Assembly (NCBI RefSeq): GCF_024733565.1
Contig: NZ_JANIOC010000014.1
Coordinates: forward strand, 1 to 64,000
Reading direction: 5' to 3'
DNA length: 64,000 nt
DNA from: Rossellomorea sp. SC111
GTDB lineage: Bacteria; Bacillota; Bacilli; Bacillales; Bacillaceae_B
The position numbers were made by a program, and so were the translations under genes. Below the pieces are notes generated by a model. The model ran no database searches. It was not told the origin of the DNA and saw only the letters and a program-made list of their open reading frames with translations. Positions 53,885 through 60,914 of this stretch are shown in pieces; position 1 is the stretch's first letter; each line of letters opens with the position of its first letter.

Positions 53885-55243
53885 TCATAAAAGCCCATAT
53901 TTATTTAATTTTTCATACATACTGGATTTACTGATACCAAGTGACTCTGCAACCTTTCGCTTATCGGGTTGGGATTGGAGACTTTGAGTCAAAACGGACT
54001 TTTCCGTTTCTTCAAGAATTTCTCTCAACGTTTTAGATCCCACTCCATATACATTACCCGACTTCATATAAGTCGGTAATGACTGAAGGGAAATTGTGCT
54101 TCCACTCGAAAGATAGGTGGAAGCATGAATGACATTTTCCAATTCACGAAGGTTACCCGGCCAGCTGTAGGAGCGAAAAATCTCCATCACCTCTTGGTCA
54201 AAATCGTGGATACGCTTTCCCGATGATTTTGTGGATTTTTCCAAGAAAAAGGATGCGAGGGTCTCAATATCCTCTTTCCTCTCTCGCAGGGGAGGTATCT
54301 GAAACGGGATGACATTGATCCGGTAATACAGATCACTCCGGAATCTTTTTTCTTCCATCATTTTTTCCAGTGGACGGTTCGTGGCCGCAATGATCCGCAC
54401 GTCCACATTCTGAATCCGGGTTGAACCGACTGCCTCGATTTCCCCTTCCTGTAATACCCTGAGAAGCTTCGCCTGCATATTAAGAGGCATATCACCGATT
54501 TCATCAAGGAATAATGTCCCCTTATGGGCAAGCTGGAATTTCCCTTTCTTCCCGCCCTTTTTGGCCCCGGTAAATGCCCCTTCTTCGTAACCAAAGAGTT
54601 CCGACTCCAGAAGCTGCTCGGGGATCGCTGCACAGTTCACTTTAATGAAAGGCTGTCCACTTCTTTCACTCAACTGGTGAATGCTGTGGGCGAACAGTTC
54701 TTTACCCGTGCCACTCTCCCCTCTGATCAGGACCTGAATATCACTCGGGGCGATCATTTGGGCTTTGTCCTTCAATTCATTCATACCGGGTGAGTCCCCG
54801 ATGATATCATTCAGCGAGTATTTCACCCCGGTATTGATATCCTGTATGTAACTTTGGATCTTTGACATCATGTTTTTCACATGTGAACTCATTTGCATCC
54901 ATTCACTCGTATCTCTGAAAATGACGGATCCGAATGCCCCGATCACGTTTCCATCCACTTGAATGGGGATTCGGTTGGCAATCATGTAATTCCCTTTGAT
55001 ATATTGAAGATCCGCCACCTCTTCCTTCCCGCTCTCAGCCACAATGTGCATTCTCGTGTTTTCAATCACGTTTGTTACATGTGATCCTATCGCTTTATCC
55101 CGTTCAACCTCAAGAAAGCGACAGTAATTATCGTTTATATAGATGATGATTCCTTCGTCATCGACGACGACCAACCACTCGAAAGCGTTCTCAAGAATGA
55201 TTTCGATCATGTCGACGGACACCTTTTTTAATAAACTGCTCAT
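53885..55243 (-). CDS. Sigma-54-dependent activator, PAS-AAA+-Fis (HbcR-like)
   Basis: The 452-aa regulator has an N-terminal PAS domain ([20 protein letters not shown]), a central AAA+ domain with Walker [16 protein letters not shown] near residue 174, the Sigma-54 contact loop [10 protein letters not shown] near residue 226 and Walker [13 protein letters not shown], and a Fis-type HTH ([20 protein letters not shown]). ATG at 55243 follows GGAGG; the open frame to 55345 has no ribosome site. It probably activates the downstream permease-dehydrogenase operon, much like HbcR of the B. cereus group, an analogy from memory. Confidence 0.9.
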   Translation of the reverse strand: MSSLLKKVSVDMIEIILENAFEWLVVVDDEGIIIYINDNYCRFLEVERDKAIGSHVTNVIENTRMHIVAESGKEEVADLQYIKGNYMIANRIPIQVDGNVIGAFGSVIFRDTSEWMQMSSHVKNMMSKIQSYIQDINTGVKYSLNDIIGDSPGMNELKDKAQMIAPSDIQVLIRGESGTGKELFAHSIHQLSERSGQPFIKVNCAAIPEQLLESELFGYEEGAFTGAKKGGKKGKFQLAHKGTLFLDEIGDMPLNMQAKLLRVLQEGEIEAVGSTRIQNVDVRIIAATNRPLEKMMEEKRFRSDLYYRINVIPFQIPPLRERKEDIETLASFFLEKSTKSSGKRIHDFDQEVMEIFRSYSWPGNLRELENVIHASTYLSSGSTISLQSLPTYMKSGNVYGVGSKTLREILEETEKSVLTQSLQSQPDKRKVAESLGISKSSMYEKLNKYGLL

Positions 55244-55418
55244 TTCCCATCGCCTCCTCTGTTTTGCAAGAGAACATATACCTCTATAGTAGCACATCCC
55301 ATCATGAGCTTTTGGAAAACAATTCAGATTTGTCAATAACTTCAATTACCAGTCGGAATTCGGTTTAATGCCTGCCGTATTAGGGAATCTTCTTAACAAT
55401 GAATGGAGGAATGAGAGG

Positions 55419-55922
55419 ATGAAAATCGCAGAACTGAATATATTTTATTTCGAAGACGATGGAATCATCCCGAATAACCCGGACCTGCCCGTTCTCATTT
55501 ACCGGAACGCACTCAATCAGGCAAATGAAGCCGAAAAGATATTCAACCAAAACCACTGGCTGAACAGCTGGACAAATGGCATTTACGATTATCACCATTA
55601 TCACAGCAATGCCCACGAAGTATTGGGTGTCATGCAGGGCGAGGCAAGCGTTCAATTAGGCGGGGAAAGAGGCAAGGAAGTGACGGTCCATCAAGGTGAT
55701 GTGATGGTCCTGCCAGCAGGGACCGGTCATAAAAAATTGTCAGCAAGTCCCGACTTTAAAGTCGCCGGTGCCTATCCGGATGGAGACAGTTATAATTTAA
55801 AAAAGGGCTCAATACGTGAACGTCCCAGTGTGTTAATTGAGATAAAAAACGTTCCCCTTCCAACATCAGACCCAGTATTTGGCGATAAGGGTCCTCTGAT
55901 AAAATATTGGCTCAAAAAATGA
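55419..55922 (+). CDS. yjlB: Cupin-fold protein YjlB
   Basis: The 167-aa protein is a single cupin: metal-site motif YHSNAHEVLGVMQGEASVQLGG (quoted in part: HSNAHEVLGVMQGEASVQ) and HQGDVMVLPAGTGHKK. It resembles B. subtilis YjlB. The substrate is unknown. ATG at 55419 is preceded by GGAGGAATGAGAGG; the longer frame from 55368 is not needed. It is divergent from the Sigma-54 activator gene. Confidence 0.82.
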   Translation: MKIAELNIFYFEDDGIIPNNPDLPVLIYRNALNQANEAEKIFNQNHWLNSWTNGIYDYHHYHSNAHEVLGVMQGEASVQLGGERGKEVTVHQGDVMVLPAGTGHKKLSASPDFKVAGAYPDGDSYNLKKGSIRERPSVLIEIKNVPLPTSDPVFGDKGPLIKYWLKK

Positions 55923-56055
55923 GTTAGAAACCATTCTGCACAGTATGAACGCTTTCATTCCTATTTCTCTATAGTAATGCTTCTTAGAAACGACTATCAT
56001 TACTTATAAAAGCCCGATATAATCCTCGGATAAAGATTATATTTATAAAATAGTC

Positions 56056-56084
56056 TTGTTTTCTTTCAAGTCCTATGCTATTCT
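56056..56084 (+). promoter_or_regulatory. SigA-like promoter of the candidate small RNA
   Basis: TTGTTT, exactly 17 nt, TATTCT. The expected start is near 56091. No coding sequence follows on this strand. Confidence 0.5.
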
Positions 56085-56090
56085 ATTATA

Positions 56091-56213
56091 GCGATGAGCT
56101 GAATTGTGTAAGTCGGTGATCACGTCCTTGTGACAACAAACGATGTGGCGTTTGCTGATCATCCGCCTCAATTTTTTGCAAGTGGGCTTCCGTAGGAAAC
56201 GGGAGCCCTTTTT
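56091..56213 (+). ncRNA. Candidate structured small RNA
   Basis: About 123 nt between a promoter-like sequence and a strong terminator. It can fold into a multibranched form: TGAATTG with CAATTTT, CGG/TGATCA with TGATCA/TCCG, and two small hairpins (CAC-GTCCTT-GTG and CAAACG-ATGTGG-CGTTTG). A terminator hairpin follows (56184-56213). No reading frame with a ribosome site fits and no plus-strand gene follows, so a leader or riboswitch role is unlikely. One loop has GUCCU, as in the Bacillaceae-1 RNA motif, but the second such loop is not seen. Confidence 0.5.
56184..56213 (+). terminator. Terminator of the candidate small RNA
   Basis: GGGCTTCCGT pairs with AACGGGAGCCC, followed by TTTTTAT. 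Confidence 0.85.
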
Positions 56214-56220
56214 ATATGGA

Positions 56221-56252
56221 GAAACCCCCAATGATTCCTGATTGGGGGTTTC
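56221..56252. terminator. Hairpin terminator at the 3' end of the MFS gene
   Basis: GAAACCCCCAATGA pairs with TGATTGGGGGTTTC (one mismatch or wobble), immediately after the MFS stop. The T-rich side is better on the plus strand (TTTCTTTATT). Confidence 0.65.
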
Positions 56253-56253
56253 T

Positions 56254-57441
56254 TTATTGTTGTACCGATACTGTCACGGCGCTTTTCTTTTTCAAGGGAC
56301 GATCATATTGGCTGGTAATCAATAATGATACGATGAAAAACGCGACCAGCGTCATGAAGAGCACCTGCATGCTGAATACATCCACCAGCACCCCTCCAAT
56401 AAACGGACCGATCATCCTTCCGCCCGTTGCCGTACTATTGACGATACCCTGGTAAAATCCTTCTCTTCCCTTTGGAGCAAGTGAGTTGGCTATCGTCGGG
56501 ACCGCCGGCCAAATGAGCATTTCACCGATCGTCAAAATAATCATGGCAATGGCAAACCATTGAAATTGATCGGCAATCGACGCAACACTGAATGAAATCA
56601 TAAAAATGATGGTCCCGATCATGATTTGCAGTTTTAAATTGTTTTCAAAACGCTTGATCGCTTTCGATAAGAGAGGCTGGGCAAGAACAATCAACGCTCC
56701 ATTGATCGTCCATAATAAGCTGTATTGTTTCAGGGATATATTGATTTCCTGTGTATACGTGGCGATAGTGGACTGCCATTGCACGTACCCCATCCAGCAT
56801 AAAAGATAGGCTGCACATATGAAAAGCAGGGCCTTCAGTTTCGATTTATCCCTTATCACCTTCGATTCATTCAACACCGACGTTTGATGACCCGCAACCG
56901 AAATGTTCCGATATCCGAAGAAGGCGATGAAGAAAAAGACGATATACATACTCAGATTTGCCATAAATATATAGTTAAAGGAGAATGAGGCGACAAACCC
57001 GCCCAACGCGGCTCCGACGGCCACTCCAATGTTTTGAGCGACATAGACAGAATTGAATGCTTTCCGTCCCCCTTCCGGCCATACCGAACCTGCCATGGCG
57101 TACATGGAAGGAAATACGATACCAGATCCAAATCCAACAACGGTCAGGAAGAAGACATAGTAGGAAAAGCCGTGCCATATATTCATCCCGATAAGGGCGG
57201 ATAAAGTGATTGATATTCCTAACAGGATTGAACGATAACCGCCAAAACGATCGAATAAAGTCCCTCCGATCAGATTCCCGATCACACTCGCGCCTGCATT
57301 AATCATCAGTACAATTCCCGCTACAGAAAGTGACTTCCCTAAATTTTCATGAAGGTAAATCGTATTTAGCGGCCATAAAAAAGAGGCACCTGTCACATTC
57401 ACCATCATTCCAATGACAAGTAACCATAATGATTTGGGCAT
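56254..57441 (-). CDS. yttB: MFS transporter, YttB-like
   Basis: The protein (about 395 aa, 12 membrane helices) has MFS features such as GGTLFDRFGGYRSILLG in the loop between helices 2 and 3 and GFGSGIVFPSMYAMAGSVWP. It is probably a drug/proton antiporter-type exporter with unknown substrate. ATG at 57441 (or the adjacent ATG at 57444) follows AAAGGGGG; the frame extension to 57513 is not supported. Position near leuS/ytqA fits B. subtilis YttB. Confidence 0.82.
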   Translation of the reverse strand: MPKSLWLLVIGMMVNVTGASFLWPLNTIYLHENLGKSLSVAGIVLMINAGASVIGNLIGGTLFDRFGGYRSILLGISITLSALIGMNIWHGFSYYVFFLTVVGFGSGIVFPSMYAMAGSVWPEGGRKAFNSVYVAQNIGVAVGAALGGFVASFSFNYIFMANLSMYIVFFFIAFFGYRNISVAGHQTSVLNESKVIRDKSKLKALLFICAAYLLCWMGYVQWQSTIATYTQEINISLKQYSLLWTINGALIVLAQPLLSKAIKRFENNLKLQIMIGTIIFMISFSVASIADQFQWFAIAMIILTIGEMLIWPAVPTIANSLAPKGREGFYQGIVNSTATGGRMIGPFIGGVLVDVFSMQVLFMTLVAFFIVSLLITSQYDRPLKKKSAVTVSVQQ

Positions 57442-57531
57442 CATTCTGCCCCCTTTCCATCCTTTTATTTCGAGTCCCAAAAGGATTTTACTCCTTTTCA
57501 GGAAAGGGAGCAAGAACTATTTCTTCAAATC

Positions 57532-57566
57532 AAAAAAAAACCAGGCACTCATGGAGAGCACCTGGC
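57532..57566 (-). terminator. Terminator after the 54-aa gene
   Basis: On the minus strand CCAGGTGCTC pairs with GAGTGCCTGG, followed by nine Ts. Confidence 0.92.
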
Positions 57567-57576
57567 AGGGGACATT

Positions 57577-57741
57577 TTATTTTCCGTTATGATGATTGGA
57601 TTTAACGGGCTGACCCTGTTTTTCGTAGCGCTTTTTAGCTTCTTTGACAGGATTGTTTTCAGCACCGAATTCTGTATCCAATTTTCGGAAATCACTACGG
57701 GTCTTTTGTTCCGGGTTGTTTTGATCGGAGCGTGTACTCAA
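57577..57741 (-). CDS. Small 54-aa hydrophilic protein overlapping ytzC
   Basis: This short gene starts with TTG at 57741 and encodes a very polar 54-aa peptide: it begins MSTRSDQNNPEQKTRSDFRK and ends PVKSNHHNGK. GGGAGG sits 8-9 nt before the TTG, the TTG overlaps the ytzC stop (TTGA), and a strong terminator follows the stop by 10 bp. These three signs make it a credible gene. It looks disordered, without Cys or membrane span. I do not recognise the family; a small spore or stress peptide is possible. Confidence 0.72.
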   Translation of the reverse strand: MSTRSDQNNPEQKTRSDFRKLDTEFGAENNPVKEAKKRYEKQGQPVKSNHHNGK

Positions 57742-58031
57742 TGTAATTTACCTCCCACTACATCCGGATCATGATCTAACAAAATCATCTCATTTTGCAA
57801 AGCTTGAAGTTGTAGTCTCATGCGATGCAGTTGTTCTCGCTGTTGGGAGTTTGCACTGTTCGCCATGTGAGCCACGTTGTTGACCGCTTCTTCAAGCTGC
57901 TGCATGGCCTGCGTGTATTCCATATCATGATAATGCTCCTGCTGTGACCCTGCTTTATATTGTTGTTGAGCGTAACGAATGGCATCTTCGCATTTCTGAA
58001 TGCATTCATCCATCGAATTCCTTGTTGCCAT
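57738..58031 (-). CDS. ytzC: DUF2524 family protein YtzC
   Basis: The 97-aa protein is almost wholly helical: MATRNSMDECIQKCEDAIRY, then a Gln-rich coiled coil (QQLEEAVNNVAHMANSANSQ). It matches the DUF2524/YtzC family. ATG at 58031 follows AAGGAGGTAG; the frame could be read from 58094 but lacks a ribosome site. It is coupled to the 54-aa gene by a 4-bp overlap. Function unknown. Confidence 0.85.
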   Translation of the reverse strand: MATRNSMDECIQKCEDAIRYAQQQYKAGSQQEHYHDMEYTQAMQQLEEAVNNVAHMANSANSQQREQLHRMRLQLQALQNEMILLDHDPDVVGGKLH

Positions 58032-58231
58032 TTCGACTACCTCCTTGGTGGTTGGAATCAAGAAGAGGAAGGTCCTATCCTTACTCTCCTCCATCTTAGT
58101 TTGAACTTGTTCGCCCGTTTCAGAAGTGGTAATCTTCGCCTATTTCTATGTGCAGGATACATTTGTCCACGTGTTCATGATAAAATCTCTTTAGCGTCAT
58201 ACATACCGCTATATCACTTGAAATTTAGGAG

Positions 58232-59197
58232 GTGTTTGTCATCGGGACAAACCCATTTCCATATGCCACAGATTCAAAACGATATCACACATGGAATTAT
58301 CACCTCCGAAACCATTTCGGACATAAGGTGTTTAAAGTTGCCCTCGACGGCGGGTTTGATTGCCCGAACAGGGATGGCACGGTTGCCCACGGCGGCTGTA
58401 CCTTTTGCAGTGCAGCAGGATCCGGGGACTTTGCAGGAAGCAGGGTGGACCCCTTGGAGAAACAATTCAATGACATCAAAGGAAGAATGCATAAAAAGTG
58501 GAAAGACGGAAAGTACATGGCGTATTTCCAGGCGTTCACGAATACCCATGCACCCGTAGATGTCCTGAGGGAAAAATATGAATCCGTTCTGAAGCAGGAT
58601 GGAGTCGTAGGGATTTCCATCGCCACGCGGCCAGATTGCCTTCCTGACGACGTCGTCGAATACTTGGCTGAATTGAATAAGAGAACGTATTTATGGGTTG
58701 AACTCGGGCTTCAAACCGTCCATGAAAAAACGGCGGGCTTGATCAACCGGGCTCATGATTATCAGTGTTATGTCGATGGTGTCCATAAATTGCGCAAGCA
58801 CGGGATTCGTGTATGTTCTCATATTATTAACGGACTTCCCCAGGAAAATGAGGAAATGATGATGGAAACGGCACGTGAAGTGGCAAAGCTTGATGTCCAG
58901 GGAATCAAGATCCATCTTCTGCACTTACTGAAGGGAACCCCCATGGTCAAGCAATATGAAAAAGGTCTTGTCGAGTTCATGGATTTTGACCACTACGTTA
59001 AACTCGTTTGTGATCAATTAGAAGTCATCCCTCCTGAGATGATCGTTCATCGAATCACCGGGGACGGACCTATCGAGCTGATGATCGGACCGATGTGGAG
59101 CGTGAATAAATGGAGCGTACTGAACGCCATCGATGACGAATTGAAACGCCGGGACAGCTGGCAGGGAAAATTTCATAAAATGGATGTGAAAGCATGA
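58232..59197 (+). CDS. ytqA: TIGR01212-family radical SAM protein YtqA
   Basis: The protein (about 320 aa) is a radical SAM enzyme with cluster motif CPNRDGTVAHGGCTFCSAAG (Cys near 44, 56 and 59: C-x11-CxxC). It is close to B. subtilis YtqA. The reaction is unproven; TIGR01212 members are related to Elp3/HemN-type enzymes. Start problem: GTG at 58232 lies within the ribosome site AGGAGG (58227-58232). The in-frame codon at the ideal distance is ATC at 58241, giving IGTNPFPYATDSK. No ATG or TTG is available before residue 80. It overlaps ytqB by 4 bp (ATGA). Confidence 0.88.
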   Translation: MFVIGTNPFPYATDSKRYHTWNYHLRNHFGHKVFKVALDGGFDCPNRDGTVAHGGCTFCSAAGSGDFAGSRVDPLEKQFNDIKGRMHKKWKDGKYMAYFQAFTNTHAPVDVLREKYESVLKQDGVVGISIATRPDCLPDDVVEYLAELNKRTYLWVELGLQTVHEKTAGLINRAHDYQCYVDGVHKLRKHGIRVCSHIINGLPQENEEMMMETAREVAKLDVQGIKIHLLHLLKGTPMVKQYEKGLVEFMDFDHYVKLVCDQLEVIPPEMIVHRITGDGPIELMIGPMWSVNKWSVLNAIDDELKRRDSWQGKFHKMDVKA

Positions 59198-59766
59198 AAT
59201 TAGATCGAATACTACCTTACGCGAGGCAGCTTCTGGAACGGGCGGTCAAACCGGGAGATGTCACAATAGATGCAACACTCGGGAATGGACATGACACTCT
59301 GTTCCTCGCTCGACTGGTTGGGGAAACTGGCCGGGTATACGGTTTTGATATTCAGGAAGAAGCCATCCATAACACGAGGGAACAACTTATCACCCACGAA
59401 CTTGCGGACCGGGTGACCCTGTTCCACCAGGGGCATGAAACGGTCATGAACGTCATCCCCCCATTGCATCACGGGAAGGTGACAGGGGCCGTCTTCAATC
59501 TTGGGTATTTGCCTGGCGGTGATAAGGACATCGTCACTCGTCCGAAAACGACGATACTCGCATTGAATCAAATCCTTGAGATGATGGCCCCTGAAGGTAT
59601 CCTTGTTCTTGTCATTTATCACGGACATCCTGAAGGTGCAGTCGAGAGGGACTATATCCTTCGCTACGTAGAGCGATTGGATCAAAACTACGTGCATGTC
59701 CTGAGATACCAGTTCATGAACCAACTGAATAACCCGCCGTTTATTGTGGCGTTGGAGAAAAGATAA
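59194..59766 (+). CDS. ytqB: SAM-dependent methyltransferase YtqB
   Basis: The 190-aa class I methyltransferase begins MKLDRILPYARQLLERAVKPGD and has the SAM motif IDATLGNGHDTLFLARLVG near residue 28-45 and VTGAVFNLGYLPGGDK with its NLGYLPG signature. It is annotated as a putative rRNA methylase in bacilli; the substrate is not certain. It is translationally coupled to ytqA. Confidence 0.9.
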   Translation: MKLDRILPYARQLLERAVKPGDVTIDATLGNGHDTLFLARLVGETGRVYGFDIQEEAIHNTREQLITHELADRVTLFHQGHETVMNVIPPLHHGKVTGAVFNLGYLPGGDKDIVTRPKTTILALNQILEMMAPEGILVLVIYHGHPEGAVERDYILRYVERLDQNYVHVLRYQFMNQLNNPPFIVALEKR

Positions 59767-59770
59767 TAAA

Positions 59771-59802
59771 TAGGGACGGACCTCCTCGGAGGTCCGTCCC
59801 TA
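59771..59802. repeat. GGGACGGACCTCC palindrome, perfect copy, also a bidirectional terminator
   Basis: TAGGGACGGACCTCC pairs perfectly with GGAGGTCCGTCCCTA around a 2-nt centre. It lies between the convergent ytqB and oxidoreductase genes. T runs after it (ATCTTTTT) fit use as a terminator. Confidence 0.85.
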
Positions 59803-59807
59803 TCTTT

Positions 59808-60812
59808 TTATAATAATTCGTTTGCGATCAGTTGGAATGATTTGAGTTTATCCTTAAAGTCGTATGTGATGCTTACGAGCATGATTTCATCAGTCTGGTA
59901 GTCCTTGCTGAGTGCAAGGAGCTTTTCTTTCACTTTTTTCGGATTCCCGACCACCATTCGCTTGCGGTTTTCCCGCACTCTCATTGCTTCGAATGGGGTG
60001 TACTGATACGCTGCAGCTTTCTCAGGGCTCGGTGTTCCGTTCGAGCGCATGCCCTGCTCGATCATCAGGATCGATAGGTCGATGCTTGATGCAACTCTTT
60101 CCGCTTCTTCATCCGTTTCCGCACAGATGGCAAAAACGGCTACGATGTTCTTCGGTTCCTTCAGATACTCTGATGGAATAAAATTATTCCGATAGGCTTG
60201 CGTATATTGCGGGCCACCTTCGCCATTGATGAACTGGGCGAAAGTATACGGCAGGCCTTTTTGAGCTGCAAGCATGGCACTGGATGGACTGGAGCCGAGC
60301 ATCCATACTTCCGGCATCGTCTTGATCATGGGTGCCGCCGTCAATCCCTGATATGGATGGGAATCCGGCAGGGAGTCGGTCAGATAGCCGAGAAGATCAT
60401 CGATTTGTTCCGGATACCGGTTCACATCCCGCGGTTTTCCGTCATGTAGGGCCATCGTGGCCATGGGCATTCCACCGGGAGCCCTTCCCAAGCCTAAATC
60501 GATCCGACTTGGATTCAAGCCTTCGAGCAAACGGAAATTTTCAGCCACTTTATAAGATGAGTAATGGGGAAGCATGACACCCCCTGAGCCGACACGGATC
60601 CGCGACGTATTTTGAGCAAGATGGGCAATCAGCACTTCCGGTGATGACCCGGCAAGGCTCGTGGAATCATGATGCTCTGAAACCCAGAACCGTTCAAATC
60701 CTAATTTCTCTGTATGTTTGGCTAACTCTACTGTATTATTTAAAGCCTCCTGCGGGCTCATTCCTTCTGCAATCGGTGACTGATCTAGTACACTTAGCTT
60801 CAAAGTGGACAT
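59808..60812 (-). CDS. Luciferase-like flavin-dependent monooxygenase (YwcH/YceB type)
   Basis: The 334-aa protein belongs to the bacterial luciferase-like LLM superfamily: LSVLDQSPIAEGM, EKLGFERFWVSEHHD, LNPSRIDLGLGRAPGG. These bind FMN supplied by a reductase; the substrate is unknown. It is related to B. subtilis YwcH and YceB. The N-terminus is well defined by the family (start MSTLKLSVLD). The gene stands alone, convergent with ytqB. Confidence 0.88.
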   Translation of the reverse strand: MSTLKLSVLDQSPIAEGMSPQEALNNTVELAKHTEKLGFERFWVSEHHDSTSLAGSSPEVLIAHLAQNTSRIRVGSGGVMLPHYSSYKVAENFRLLEGLNPSRIDLGLGRAPGGMPMATMALHDGKPRDVNRYPEQIDDLLGYLTDSLPDSHPYQGLTAAPMIKTMPEVWMLGSSPSSAMLAAQKGLPYTFAQFINGEGGPQYTQAYRNNFIPSEYLKEPKNIVAVFAICAETDEEAERVASSIDLSILMIEQGMRSNGTPSPEKAAAYQYTPFEAMRVRENRKRMVVGNPKKVKEKLLALSKDYQTDEIMLVSITYDFKDKLKSFQLIANELL

Positions 60813-60874
60813 CTCCTTTAATTCATGTGTGTATTATTATCAATTCTGATGAAAAAAATGTCCACTAACATGCT

Positions 60875-60909
60875 TAAAGGGTGACGGCCGGAATGGCTGT
60901 CACCCTTTA
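60875..60909 (-). terminator. inhA terminator
   Basis: AAAGGGTGAC pairs with GTCACCCTTT, just after the protease stop. Confidence 0.85.
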
Positions 60910-60914
60910 AACGA

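Noticed and set aside
56091..56213. Riboswitch controlling a downstream gene
   Set aside because: The next gene is on the opposite strand and ends there, so there is nothing to regulate in cis. A free small RNA is preferred.
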